A DNA stretch of 64,000 bases from Nitrospira_D sp035465795 (GTDB taxonomy: Bacteria > Nitrospirota > Nitrospiria > Nitrospirales > Nitrospiraceae), in NCBI RefSeq assembly GCF_049546785.1, contig NZ_JBMWAN010000008.1, positions 16,769 to 80,768 of the forward strand. Direction: 5' to 3'. The notes under the pieces are model-generated. The model was not told where the DNA came from. It was given only the letters and a program-made list of their open reading frames with translations, and made no database searches. The translations under genes and the position numbers were made by a program. This document shows positions 52,292 to 60,990 of this stretch, piece by piece. Position 1 is the stretch's first letter, and each line of letters begins with the position of its first letter.

Positions 52292-53686
52292 TTACTGTAA
52301 CTCATAGTCACGTAGTTTATTGTAGAGGCTGGCCCGGCTGATCTTGAGGAGTTTGGCCGCCCTCAGCCGGTTGCCGCCGGTCTTCTTCAGGGCATCAACA
52401 ATCCTGGCTCGCTCGGTCTGACTCACCGCATCACGAACAACGGTGCGCAAGCCCTCGTCTTTTGTCGTCGAGCCGAGCGCCACAATGTCTTTGCAGGTCA
52501 GATCGGAACCGGTAGTGGTCACCACAGCCCGTTCGATGTAGTGCTGCAGCTCGCGGACATTCCCCTGCCATGCCGCCCCGCTCAGCGCATGCATCACCTC
52601 CGGAGAGACCGTCCTGAGCGGCTGCCGGTGACGCTTGCAGGATGCAGCCACAAAGTGCTCCACCAGCAACGGAATATCCTCCCGGCGTTCGCGAAGCGGG
52701 GGAAGATAGAGCGGCAACACGGCCAGCCGATAATACAAATCCTGCCGGAACGACTTGGCCTTCACGAGTTCGACAAGATCCTTGTTTGTCGCCGAGACGA
52801 TCCGGACGTCGATTTTAATCGGCTGGTTGCCGCCCACCCGCTTGACTTCGCCCTCCTGCAACACCCGCAACAGCTTGGCCTGAAACGCCGGCGTGGTGTC
52901 GGCAATCTCGTCCAGAAAGATCGTGCCCCCGTCCGCCTCTTCGAACAACCCTCGCTTGGTCGCCGTGGCGCCGGTAAAGGCCCCCTTCATATGACCGAAG
53001 AGTTCGCTTTCCAGCAGCGTTTCAGGAAGGGATCCGCAATCGACCACGACAAACGGCTTCTTCCGCCGGTAGCTCAGCCGATGCAGCGTCTTCGCCACCA
53101 GTTCTTTGCCGGTCCCGCTTTCGCCTTGAATCAAGACCGTGGCCGGACTATCCGCGACCAACGCAATCGTGTCGAACAGTTGCTGCATGACGGGGCTCCG
53201 CCCGAGCAGCTCCCCGAGCGACTCCCGCACTCCCGACGGCGAGGGATCCTCGAGAACGGCATCGGCGGAGACGCGACTGCCGAGCGCCTGATGTTTGAAC
53301 AGCACCAGCATGGACTCCACAACCCCCTGACTGGACACCAGCGGGAAGGCCTGGTGCATCCCGCAGGCAGCCCCCTCCACGCCGCTGCCGCAGGCCACCG
53401 ACTGCACCTCGGGCGCTTCAAACACCTTGCTCGCCGGGCAGGCCTCGCACGGGTCCGTCCGATGGGCAAACGCCTCGTAACACTTCGCCGAATGCCCGAC
53501 GGACTCTTCCATCGATGAACCCGGCCACCCGGCTTCGTTCGCATACACGACGTTGAAGTCGCGATCCATCACGGCAACCCGGTCCGTCATACCGCTCGCC
53601 AACTGTTTAATTGCTTCCAGCCGCGCAGCCAGGATGGGATCCTCAAAAAATCCCTGTGCGCGCTGTTTAGATTGAGATCCGGCCAT
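52292..53686 (-). CDS. sigma-54 activator with N-terminal PAS domain
   Basis: This 464-residue activator has a PAS-like sensor (about 20-130) containing a Cys-rich stretch (AKCYEAFAHRTDPCEACPAS). An AAA+ domain follows (Walker A GESGTGKE, the sigma-54 contact loop GAFTGA, Walker B GGTIFLDEI), with a Fis-type helix-turn-helix at the C-terminus (NRLRAAKLLKISRASLYNKL). It has no receiver domain, so it senses directly, perhaps through cysteine-bound metal, heme or redox state. Its gene reads toward the oxidase, whose sigma-54 promoter is its obvious target (inference). ATG 53686 is used; a GTG at 53692 is possible. Confidence 0.9.
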   Translation of the reverse strand: MAGSQSKQRAQGFFEDPILAARLEAIKQLASGMTDRVAVMDRDFNVVYANEAGWPGSSMEESVGHSAKCYEAFAHRTDPCEACPASKVFEAPEVQSVACGSGVEGAACGMHQAFPLVSSQGVVESMLVLFKHQALGSRVSADAVLEDPSPSGVRESLGELLGRSPVMQQLFDTIALVADSPATVLIQGESGTGKELVAKTLHRLSYRRKKPFVVVDCGSLPETLLESELFGHMKGAFTGATATKRGLFEEADGGTIFLDEIADTTPAFQAKLLRVLQEGEVKRVGGNQPIKIDVRIVSATNKDLVELVKAKSFRQDLYYRLAVLPLYLPPLRERREDIPLLVEHFVAASCKRHRQPLRTVSPEVMHALSGAAWQGNVRELQHYIERAVVTTTGSDLTCKDIVALGSTTKDEGLRTVVRDAVSQTERARIVDALKKTGGNRLRAAKLLKISRASLYNKLRDYELQ

Positions 53687-53769
53687 CTCCACACCTTTTG
53701 GAACGGCACAACCGTCGCACCGTTGGATTAGATGGGGCCTTTCCCGGTAACCGGTTTGCCCCCCGCCTG

Positions 53770-54153
53770 CTAGCCTCCCGCCGCTTGTCTCTCCCCGCTC
53801 AACTCAGGACTCAACAATCGCTTAATCGTCGCCTTCAGCTCTTTGACGTGCACGGGCTTGTCGAAGTACACCGTCGCGCCCGAGGCCAGCACGTCGGCTC
53901 TTAATTTAGCGTCTCCGAAAGCGGTCATCAGGACGAGGGGACAATGAGGCACGCTTCGCCGTAACCGGCTCACGTATTCGACTCCCCCCCCCGGCATCTT
54001 CAGATCCGACAGGATCAAATCCGGCGGCGAGTCCCGCACCACGCGCAACGCCTCGTCACCGTCGCGCGCCTCCTTCAGCTGATACCCTTCCCCCCACAGT
54101 TCATCTCGCAACAAACTCCGCATCTCGGAATCGTCTTCGACTATAAGTACCAT
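53770..54153 (-). CDS. single-domain response regulator
   Basis: This 127-residue receiver has VLIVEDDSEMR at the start, the phospho-acceptor aspartate in LILSDLKMPG, and MTAFG and FDKPVHVKEL at the switch and lysine positions. ATG 54153 is preferred because AGGAG lies eight bases upstream. There is no output domain. It has the best sigma-54 promoter of the window (54222-54236) and palindrome 4 before it, and the PAS-type activator gene 84 bases after it. It may feed back on the kinase 54380-55477. Confidence 0.88.
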   Translation of the reverse strand: MVLIVEDDSEMRSLLRDELWGEGYQLKEARDGDEALRVVRDSPPDLILSDLKMPGGGVEYVSRLRRSVPHCPLVLMTAFGDAKLRADVLASGATVYFDKPVHVKELKATIKRLLSPELSGERQAAGG

Positions 54154-54221
54154 GGGCATTACTCCTGGCTGGCTCACTGTTGTTCCCCTCTTCGGTCAGG
54201 ACCGGCATATGCGGAACCTTC

Positions 54222-54236
54222 GCAAGCGATGTGCCA
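54222..54236 (-). promoter_or_regulatory. sigma-54 (-24/-12) promoter of the receiver gene, consensus
   Basis: On the minus strand the box reads TGGCACATCGCTTGC: TGGCAC and TTGC are both perfect and the spacing is exact. The predicted start is near 54210, 57 bases before ATG 54153. It differs from the sulfur cluster promoter (5421-5435) at one of 15 positions. Confidence 0.82.
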
Positions 54237-54360
54237 CCGCCACGCGGTATTTCCATCAAGAAATCACCTGAATTCGCGTGGGCTTCTGAGCTGGGATCAA
54301 AAAGAACGCAGTAAGGGATTTTTTTGTTGGTGAGAAAAGGGTCAACTGGTACAGGTCCAC

Positions 54361-54379
54361 CTGTCGCGTTGCGCCACAG
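54361..54379. promoter_or_regulatory. palindromic activator site 4 (CTGTCGC-N5-GCCACAG)
   Basis: CTGTCGC-GTTGC-GCCACAG has the same two arms as site 1 (5561-5579), with a different spacer. It is centred about 135 bp upstream of the -24 box at 54234-54235. It lies immediately after the stop of the histidine kinase gene. Confidence 0.72.
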
Positions 54380-55477
54380 CTACAAGGCTGACGAGTGGGG
54401 ACTGACTTCATCGGTGATCGGCAGTGAGAGGGTCACGGTCGTCCCTTGGCCGATCTCACTGGCCACATGAATAGACCCTCCGTGCTCTTCAAGGATCCCC
54501 TTCACGACCGTCAGCCCCAACCCGGTCCCTTTGCCGAACTCTTTGGTCGTGAAAAACGGCTCGAAAATCTTGTTCATCACATCCGGGGGAATCCCGTGCC
54601 CTGTGTCCCTGAGCGTCAGCAGGACAGCAGCGGGCTGCGCCTCCACGGTCAACCGCAGCACCCCTCCATCCGGCATGGCGTGAATGGCATTCATGAGGAG
54701 ATTGATGAATACCTGGCTCATCTGATCCCGGTCGGCATACACCAGGGGACAGGCCTCGCTCAGCGCCAGCTCCACGTTGATCCGGCTCTTGACTAACCGC
54801 TCCTCGAACATCTCCAGATTGGCTTGAACCGTCTGACGAAGATCCAGCGGGGCCCGCTCGATCGGACTGCGCCTGGCAAACGCGAGCAACTGGTTCATCA
54901 CCCGCGTAATCCGCTCCACCTGGCTGACGATCGTCTGCAGCCCCTTCTTGGTTCCCTCCTCCTTGGTGCGCTCCATCAGATATTCCGCCCGTCCCAGAAT
55001 CACGTTCATCGGCGTCCCGATCTCGTGCGCCATGCCGGACGCGAGCGTCCCCAACTCGGCCAGCCGTTCCGCGCGACGCAACTGCGCTTCCAGCCGCTTG
55101 CGCTCCGTGATATCCACAACCGAGGCGAGAACACAGCGGCCGTGGCCGGTGTCGATCGGGGTCAGGCCGACTTCAACCGGAAACTCCGTGCCGTCCCGGC
55201 GCAGCCCGAACAGTTCCTTCCCACCCCCCATCGATCGGGCTTTCATGTGCGCGTGAAACTCTGTGCGCTGTGCAGGATGAGCGGCCCGGCGGTCCGGCGG
55301 CAGCAGCACCTCCACCGACTGCCCGATCAACTCGTCCGGTTGATACCCGAACAGATTCAGCACACAGGCATTGGCCATGACGATCGTCCCGGCCTTGTTG
55401 ACCAGCAGCATCCCGTTCGGGGCCGCATCGACGATCAGGCGAAACTGGCCTTCATCCTTGAGCGCGTCCGGATTCAC
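54380..55477 (-). CDS. PAS-domain histidine kinase (NtrB-like)
   Basis: This 365-residue cytoplasmic kinase has one PAS/PAC unit (about 5-130, with GMLLVNKAGTIVMANA and DITERKRLE) and a HisKA domain with the phospho-acceptor histidine in SGMAHEIGTPMNVILGRAEY. Its HATPase has NLLMNAIHAM, DTGHGIP and GKGTGLGLTVVKG. There is no membrane helix. The GTG start 55477 overlaps the stop of the NtrC-type regulator (GTGA), so the pair is translated together and is certainly cognate. The signal is unknown. Confidence 0.93.
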   Translation of the reverse strand: MNPDALKDEGQFRLIVDAAPNGMLLVNKAGTIVMANACVLNLFGYQPDELIGQSVEVLLPPDRRAAHPAQRTEFHAHMKARSMGGGKELFGLRRDGTEFPVEVGLTPIDTGHGRCVLASVVDITERKRLEAQLRRAERLAELGTLASGMAHEIGTPMNVILGRAEYLMERTKEEGTKKGLQTIVSQVERITRVMNQLLAFARRSPIERAPLDLRQTVQANLEMFEERLVKSRINVELALSEACPLVYADRDQMSQVFINLLMNAIHAMPDGGVLRLTVEAQPAAVLLTLRDTGHGIPPDVMNKIFEPFFTTKEFGKGTGLGLTVVKGILEEHGGSIHVASEIGQGTTVTLSLPITDEVSPHSSAL

Positions 55478-56847
55478 TCCTGGCTTTTCCCTTCCATATC
55501 GGCCAGTTTCCGGTAGAGGGTCTTCCGGTCGATTCCCAATGCATGGGCGGCCTGGTACTTATTCCCCCCGGTCTTCTCCAGAATCTTCTTGATGTACTCG
55601 TTTTCGATCTCATGGAGCGACAGCGTTTTCTCGGCGGCTTCGTCCAGCACACGCCGGTCGCCCCGCGCGCCCTGCACTCCCGTCGGCAGATCGTCCGGCG
55701 AAATGGTTTCTCCCCGGCTCAGCGTGACCGCCCGCTCGATCACGTTTTCCAACTCCCGCACATTGCCGGGCCAGTCATAGTCCATCAACATCGCCAGCGC
55801 CGACTCGCTCACGCCCTTCACATGCTTGCCCCGGGCCTCGGCGCATTTCTTCAAGAACGCCTCCACTAAAATGGGAATGTCCTCCCGCCGCTCACGCAGC
55901 GGGGGGAGCTTCAATTCGATCACATTGAGCCGGTAGTACAGATCGTCGCGAAACCGTTTCATCTTCACCTCTTCGGCCAGGTGGAGATTGGTGGCCGCGA
56001 TGATGCGCACATCGACCGCCACCGGCTTATTCGCGCCGACCCGGCGAATTTCCTTCTCCTGAATCGCCCGCAGCAACTTGGCCTGCAGCATCAACGGCAA
56101 TTCACTGATCTCATCAAGAAAGAGCGTGCCCTTCTGCGCCTCTTCGAACAAGCCCCGCTTGTCCGCCTTGGCGTCGGTAAACGCGCCCCGCATGTGGCCG
56201 AAAAGTTCGCTTTCCAGCAATTGCTCGGGAATCGCGGCGCAATTCACCGGAACAAACGGGGCATCCTTCCGGTCGCTGTTATAATGGATGGCCTTGGCGA
56301 CCAGTTCCTTCCCCGTTCCGCTCTCGCCGGTGATCAGGACGTTGGTCGGTCCGTCGGCCACACGACGAATCAAATCGAACACTCCCTGAATCGCCTTGCT
56401 CTTCCCCAGAATGTGATGAAAGCTGTATTCCTTGTGGACTTCCTTCCGCAGGCGGCTGACTTCCCGTCGAAGCGCCGATTCGCGCACCGCACGCTCGACG
56501 ACCCGGATGATTTCTTCCGTCTTCACCGGTTTCGTAAGATAGTCGCTGGCGCCCTGCTTCATGGCGTCTACCGCCGTCTCCACCGAACCGAACGCCGTCA
56601 TCAGGATGACGCCCATATCGGGGTAGAGCCGTTTGATTTCGTTCAACAGTTCCGTCCCGAGCATGCCCTTCATGCGCAGATCGGTCAGGACGACCGCAAA
56701 GTATTGCTCCGCCAATAATTTGAGCGCCTCCTGCCCGCTGCCGGCCGTCGTGATTTGATGCCCGCGCTCTTTCAGCACATCGGACACCAGCTCCCGCATC
56801 TCCGCGTCATCATCTACAACCAGCACCGCGCCCCGTTCTTCAATCAT
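55474..56847 (-). CDS. NtrC-family sigma-54 response regulator
   Basis: This 457-residue activator has a receiver (VLVVDDDAEMREL, phospho-acceptor in VVLTDLRMKG), an AAA+ domain (GESGTGKE; GAFTDA in place of GAFTGA; GTLFLDEI) and a Fis-type helix-turn-helix (KYQAAHALGIDRKTLYRKL). GAFTDA is a natural variant seen in other activators, so sigma-54 contact is likely kept. ATG 56847 with AAGGG is preferred over GTG 56874. A weak fifth copy of the palindrome lies 104-122 bases upstream, which makes this the best candidate to bind all of them. Confidence 0.93.
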   Translation of the reverse strand: MIEERGAVLVVDDDAEMRELVSDVLKERGHQITTAGSGQEALKLLAEQYFAVVLTDLRMKGMLGTELLNEIKRLYPDMGVILMTAFGSVETAVDAMKQGASDYLTKPVKTEEIIRVVERAVRESALRREVSRLRKEVHKEYSFHHILGKSKAIQGVFDLIRRVADGPTNVLITGESGTGKELVAKAIHYNSDRKDAPFVPVNCAAIPEQLLESELFGHMRGAFTDAKADKRGLFEEAQKGTLFLDEISELPLMLQAKLLRAIQEKEIRRVGANKPVAVDVRIIAATNLHLAEEVKMKRFRDDLYYRLNVIELKLPPLRERREDIPILVEAFLKKCAEARGKHVKGVSESALAMLMDYDWPGNVRELENVIERAVTLSRGETISPDDLPTGVQGARGDRRVLDEAAEKTLSLHEIENEYIKKILEKTGGNKYQAAHALGIDRKTLYRKLADMEGKSQE

Positions 56848-56950
56848 TGGCAATCCCTTCCCCGGCGCTCTCACAGAGTTACAACTAACCCGCCATCATA
56901 GCCGATGACAAGCCTCATCTGTAGCAATATTCCCCAGCCACAAGCTGCTG

Positions 56951-56969
56951 CTGGCGACAAATGCGACAG
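56951..56969. promoter_or_regulatory. weak palindromic activator site 5 near the NtrC-type gene
   Basis: CTGGCGA-CAAAT-GCGACAG has one perfect arm and one 5-of-7 arm, in the same N5 format as sites 1-4. GCGACA also occurs as a direct repeat nine bases apart (56954 and 56963). No promoter was found at the usual distance downstream, so it may serve autoregulation. A sigma-54-like box further out (57015-57029, TGGCGC-N5-TTGC) would start transcription upstream of this site. The rest of 56848-57300 shows no gene. Confidence 0.45.
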
Positions 56970-57300
56970 AATTCCCCTGATTTTCATCTTTTCACAAGCT
57001 CTTGGGAGCCTTGTGCAAACCTGGCGCCAGGTCCTGCCCCCCAACAGGGAAAATAGATGCCCACGCTCACCAACACCAACACATCAAGGCCATGGTGACC
57101 GACCTTCCGGCGGATGCGGCCAAGGTCCACCAACGGCGTTTCAAAAATCCGCCCCAGGCACAACGTGAAGAGTGAGCCCTGGGAATCCCGGCGGTACTGC
57201 ATCCGGAACCCTTCACCTGTCACGATTCACATCTCGCGAATCAAAGACCGAACCGGGCCGGCTCACAGTTCACGCCGGCGCCGCAGACCGGTCCACTCCA

Positions 57301-57329
57301 TTGTTGTCGAGCAGCCTGCGTGGTAGCAT
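57301..57329 (+). promoter_or_regulatory. possible sigma-70 promoter of the 57369 gene
   Basis: TTGTTG (57301-57306), a 17-base spacer and TAGCAT (57324-57329) on the plus strand give a plausible vegetative promoter. The transcript would start near 57336, about 33 bases before ATG 57369, leaving room for the GGAG ribosome site. Confidence 0.5.
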
Positions 57330-57368
57330 CGCAATAGGACATCGGGCGCGAGACAAGCGGAGACTTCC

Positions 57369-58097
57369 ATGTTCCCTCGGCAGACCACGGCATCCCTTCT
57401 TTGGCTGGCCGCCATCGCCGCGATCCCCGTAGCAGGGTACGGCGCCGATGCGCCGTCCGAGCGCATCGAGATCGCCGGCGACTACCGCTATGCGGCCCAC
57501 GAGTCCGAGCCGGTCGACGAGGCCAAAGCCCTCGCCTGCAAGGAAGCCTGGCGATTGGCCGTGGTGAACTCCCCCCTGTACCGCGAACAGACCGCCTCCG
57601 TCATCGACTCCGCGCTCCTCCGCGACCTGGCCTACACCCTGGCGACCCAACACGTCCAGGACGGGCAGACCGTCGAGCAGCTCGAACGGGGACGCACCGT
57701 CTCCTGTCGCGTGCAAGGCTTTCTCCCCGTCGAAGAAAGCACGCGCATCATCAAGACAGCGCTGGCCGGCGGCCCCCCGTCCGCCGAATGGCTCGACCAG
57801 AATCGCGTGCTGCGCATCGTGAGCATCCGGGAGGATAAAAGCGGCACCATCGTCGTTCAATATGAAGCCCTGACACGATTGGATTGGATCGGCACCCACT
57901 ACCAGGGCGGGTTGAGAGAATCCGCCGACATCATGGTGGACTTCTACGACGACCAGGGCATCCTGCTTCGGACCGACCGGTACCCGGCCAGACGGACATC
58001 GGCCGGGGACGACATCCTCAACCCGGGATCAGTGGCCATGCTCAAAATCGCCAAGCCTATGGCCGCCAAGACCTATCGCGTGTGGCTGGTGAAGTAG
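57369..58097 (+). CDS. exported protein of unknown function (the only plus-strand gene)
   Basis: This 242-residue protein has a signal peptide (residues 1-25, ending GYGA). The N-terminal part (YRYAAHESEPVDEAKALACKEAWRLAV) resembles the flagellar-assembly T-like or LPP20-like domain in which a short helix with alanines follows a strand. Two single cysteines are present. The rest is beta-rich (GTIVVQYEALTRLDWIGTH). No family is recognised with confidence. It is transcribed away from the NtrC-type genes and convergently with the TolC gene. The 134-base gap after it shows no clear terminator. Confidence 0.75.
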   Translation: MFPRQTTASLLWLAAIAAIPVAGYGADAPSERIEIAGDYRYAAHESEPVDEAKALACKEAWRLAVVNSPLYREQTASVIDSALLRDLAYTLATQHVQDGQTVEQLERGRTVSCRVQGFLPVEESTRIIKTALAGGPPSAEWLDQNRVLRIVSIREDKSGTIVVQYEALTRLDWIGTHYQGGLRESADIMVDFYDDQGILLRTDRYPARRTSAGDDILNPGSVAMLKIAKPMAAKTYRVWLVK

Positions 58098-58231
58098 GCG
58101 GGCGCGCACGTTCACACGACTTTTCCGCAGCAGAAGCATAGATGCCTCCTTATGGCAGTCGGAGCCGCTCGTGAACCGAGTTCCCCTCCGTCAGCCAACT
58201 GCGCGTAGGCAAGAATACGGAGCGACTCGGA

Positions 58232-59584
58232 CTAGTTTAATGCGTTCAAAGTGCCGGTAGCTCGGGCGAGGTTGACCCGCGCGGCATTGAGCTGAAAGAG
58301 GGCTGCCACGGCGTTTTCCCTGGCGCGCGAGACAGCCGTCAGCGCGTTGGTCATTTCAAACTGGCTGGCGGTCGTAATGACGGCATAGCGCTCACGAGCC
58401 AACTCCAACTCCCTGGTAGCCGACTGCAACCCGGCTTGGGCAATCGCCACTTGCTCCTTGGCCGATCCCAAAGCCGCCACAGCATCGTGGACTTCCATTT
58501 TGACTTGGTTGAGCACCGACCGCATCCGGAACGATTCCTGGCGCAACTGACTCCGGGCCTCGGCAATCCGTCCCTCCCGTTGCGCCCCGTCGAAGATGGG
58601 GATTTGCAGCACAAGGGCCATGTTGTAGGTGTCGACCGTGCTGTTCCACCGGTTGCCGATCAGCCCGTAGTCTCCCTGTGCCACCAGCGACGGCAATCGC
58701 TCGCCGGTGATCGAGGAGTACGTCAGTTCTGAAACGCGCATGCGGGTGTACTGCGCCATCACTTCCGGTCGATTGGTCAGGGCGGCTTCGACGGCAGCCT
58801 GAGGCTGAGGGGTGTCTTGCACCTCCAGCTGAAAGTCATCGGTGAGGGTGACGGGGATCTCGAAGGTGAACCCCAGGAGATTGATCAACCCCAGCTTAGC
58901 CCGCTCGGCATCATACCGGGCCGAGGCCCCCGCCTGCCGTTCATCGGCCAGCTGCCCCTCGAGCCGGGCGAGATCGAGGCCGGTCGCTACACCGCCCCGC
59001 TGGCGCTGTCTCACCATGGCCAGCAGCTCCGTCATGACCTGCTGAGTGGCCTCGCGCATCTTGACCATCGTCAGGGCCTTAACTCCCTCCATGTAGAGTA
59101 GGGCCACACTGGCCATGGTATCGAATTTCCTGATATCGGACTCAAACTCAGTGACATGCATCGTTTCGCGGGAAGCGCGCCACCGCTGAATCAGGCTGAC
59201 ACTCAGCAGATTTTGGGAGGCGGTCAGGCGGGTGTCGAAAATGCTGAAGGGATCGGTCCGTACCGGAGACAGCCCATAGGTGCCCAGGAACTGGGTCTGC
59301 CTGGACTGACGCACGTTGCCGGCAATATTGGGCAGCATCGCGCCCAGCTGGGTGAGGACCTGCCCGCGCGCGGCCTCGATCCGCTCCCGATAGAGCAAGA
59401 CGTCGGGGTTGTTATCCACCGCGGCATCCAACGCCCCGCGCAAAGACAACGGCAACGGAGCCGGAGCCGCCGACTTTGCCCCTGTCGCAGGTGCGTCCGC
59501 AGCCGCACTCACCGCCGGAGTCAGGAGTCCACAGAGTCCCAATACCAGCCAGCAACTGATCTCGCCTATCGCGCGTCTCACCAC
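58232..59584 (-). CDS. TolC-family outer-membrane channel of the type I secretion system
   Basis: This 450-residue outer-membrane efflux protein has a signal peptide (to about residue 30) and two repeats of the TolC fold with long coiled coils (ALDAAVDNNPDVLLYRERI, EAALTNRPEVMAQYTRMRV in part). It starts at GTG 59584, three bases after the HlyD stop. It makes the outer-membrane tunnel for the RTX protein encoded upstream in the same run. Confidence 0.9.
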   Translation of the reverse strand: MVRRAIGEISCWLVLGLCGLLTPAVSAAADAPATGAKSAAPAPLPLSLRGALDAAVDNNPDVLLYRERIEAARGQVLTQLGAMLPNIAGNVRQSRQTQFLGTYGLSPVRTDPFSIFDTRLTASQNLLSVSLIQRWRASRETMHVTEFESDIRKFDTMASVALLYMEGVKALTMVKMREATQQVMTELLAMVRQRQRGGVATGLDLARLEGQLADERQAGASARYDAERAKLGLINLLGFTFEIPVTLTDDFQLEVQDTPQPQAAVEAALTNRPEVMAQYTRMRVSELTYSSITGERLPSLVAQGDYGLIGNRWNSTVDTYNMALVLQIPIFDGAQREGRIAEARSQLRQESFRMRSVLNQVKMEVHDAVAALGSAKEQVAIAQAGLQSATRELELARERYAVITTASQFEMTNALTAVSRARENAVAALFQLNAARVNLARATGTLNALN

Positions 59585-59587
59585 ATC

Positions 59588-60979
59588 CTACCGTTCCCTC
59601 AGGCTTTCCTTCGCCGACTTCAGCAACGGACTCAGCAGATATTCGATGATGCGCCGCTGGCCCGTCTTGATCTCCACCGTGACGGCCATTCCGGGAGACA
59701 GCTTGACCTGCTTCCCCTCCACCTGGATGGTCGCCCGCTCCATGCTCACGCGCGTGGGATAGACCAGACCGACTTTCTCGATCGGCGCCGCATCGTCCGA
59801 CACGCTGAGCACCGTACCGGGAATTGTGCCGTAGAGTGTGAAGATGAACGTCTCGACCTTGATTTCGACCGGCTGCCCTTCCTTCACAAACCCCACGTCT
59901 TTGTTCTCGACCTGAGCCACGACCTCCACCGGATGATCTTGAGGCACCACGGTGAGCAGTTGCTGCGCGGGCGTGACAATGCCGCCGACCGTATGGACGG
60001 CAAGTTGCTGCACCACGCCATCGATCGGAGACACCAATCGCTGGAGATCGGCCTTCTGCCCCGCCTTCGTCACGTCTTGAACCAACGAGGCCGCTTTCGT
60101 CTCCAGAGTCGATAGCTCGACCTGCCTGGCCTGCTGAAACTCCGAAACCAACGCCCGATAGTTCTTTTCCGCTTCGGCCAGCGCCGCCAAATCCTGTAGG
60201 AGCCGATTCCTCTGCCCGGCCAGCTCCTGTGTCTTGTCGATCCGTTGCTCCTCCGCCTGCATGTAATCCATTTTGGTCACCGCGTCGTGCTCGAGCAGTT
60301 TCTTGTAGGCTTCCGCCCGCTCGGCCTCCATCGGCACCGTGGTTTCCAATCGCCGGAGATTCTCTTTCGTCTGATCCCGCGCCGCTCTCCTTTGATCGAT
60401 CAGATGTTGCGCCGCAGCCACACGGGCCTGGAACTCGGACAGTTGATCGCGCAGCAACTGCTGCTGCAGCAGGACATACTGGGGATCGCTGTCCGGCGGG
60501 GCCTCGAATGTCGCTGCCCCGGCGATCAGCGCGCGCAAGCGGGCGGCTTCCACCTTCGCAGCCCGGTACTCATTGGAAGCCCGGTCATGATCGGCCCGGT
60601 TCTGCGTCGGATCGAGATCGATCAACACCTCGCCTTTGCTGACCACTTGCCCATCCTGGACATGAATCGCGGCGATCACGCCGGCCTCATAGGGCTGGAT
60701 CACCTTTGAATAGCCGCTCGGAATGATCTTGCCCTGGGCCGTCGCCACGATATCGATCCACCCGAACGTCGCCCACGTGACACCGGCGGTGAAGGCGGCC
60801 AGAATCGTCCAGAGCACCGCCCGGCCGATCGGAGAGGGCGGGGCCTGTTGGATTTCCAATACAGCCGGAAGAAATTCCGTGGCGCGCCCGCCGGAGACTG
60901 TGCCGACTTGCGCACCATGCTCAGCCTGCCAAGCCGCCCGCCAGACCGACCAATATCGAGAGAGCAATCCGGATCCCAT
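59588..60979 (-). CDS. HlyD-family type I secretion adaptor
   Basis: This 463-residue adaptor has one membrane helix (about 55-75, AVLWTILAAFTAGVTWATF), a beta-barrel and lipoyl entry (IIPSGYSKVIQPYEAGVIAAI), long coiled coils (about 110-310) and a C-terminal barrel ending in the HlyD segment VYPTRVSMERATIQ. It links the ABC exporter and the TolC channel. The gene lies 11 bases after the exporter stop and three bases before the TolC start. Confidence 0.92.
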   Translation of the reverse strand: MGSGLLSRYWSVWRAAWQAEHGAQVGTVSGGRATEFLPAVLEIQQAPPSPIGRAVLWTILAAFTAGVTWATFGWIDIVATAQGKIIPSGYSKVIQPYEAGVIAAIHVQDGQVVSKGEVLIDLDPTQNRADHDRASNEYRAAKVEAARLRALIAGAATFEAPPDSDPQYVLLQQQLLRDQLSEFQARVAAAQHLIDQRRAARDQTKENLRRLETTVPMEAERAEAYKKLLEHDAVTKMDYMQAEEQRIDKTQELAGQRNRLLQDLAALAEAEKNYRALVSEFQQARQVELSTLETKAASLVQDVTKAGQKADLQRLVSPIDGVVQQLAVHTVGGIVTPAQQLLTVVPQDHPVEVVAQVENKDVGFVKEGQPVEIKVETFIFTLYGTIPGTVLSVSDDAAPIEKVGLVYPTRVSMERATIQVEGKQVKLSPGMAVTVEIKTGQRRIIEYLLSPLLKSAKESLRER

Positions 60980-60990
60980 ACCAGACCTTC

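Noticed and set aside
57015..57029. sigma-54-like box (TGGCGC-N5-TTGC, minus) upstream of the NtrC-type gene
   Set aside because: It would place palindrome 5 inside the transcript and give a leader of about 155 bases. It is kept only as a possibility in the site 5 entry.
56984..57223. 79-codon minus-strand frame with an outer-membrane-protein-like flavour
   Set aside because: No ribosome site, no signal peptide and no recognisable family; it could be a decayed remnant but cannot be supported.
57270..57899. 209-codon minus-strand frame opposite the plus-strand gene
   Set aside because: It is the shadow of 57369-58097, which has a promoter, ribosome site and signal peptide.
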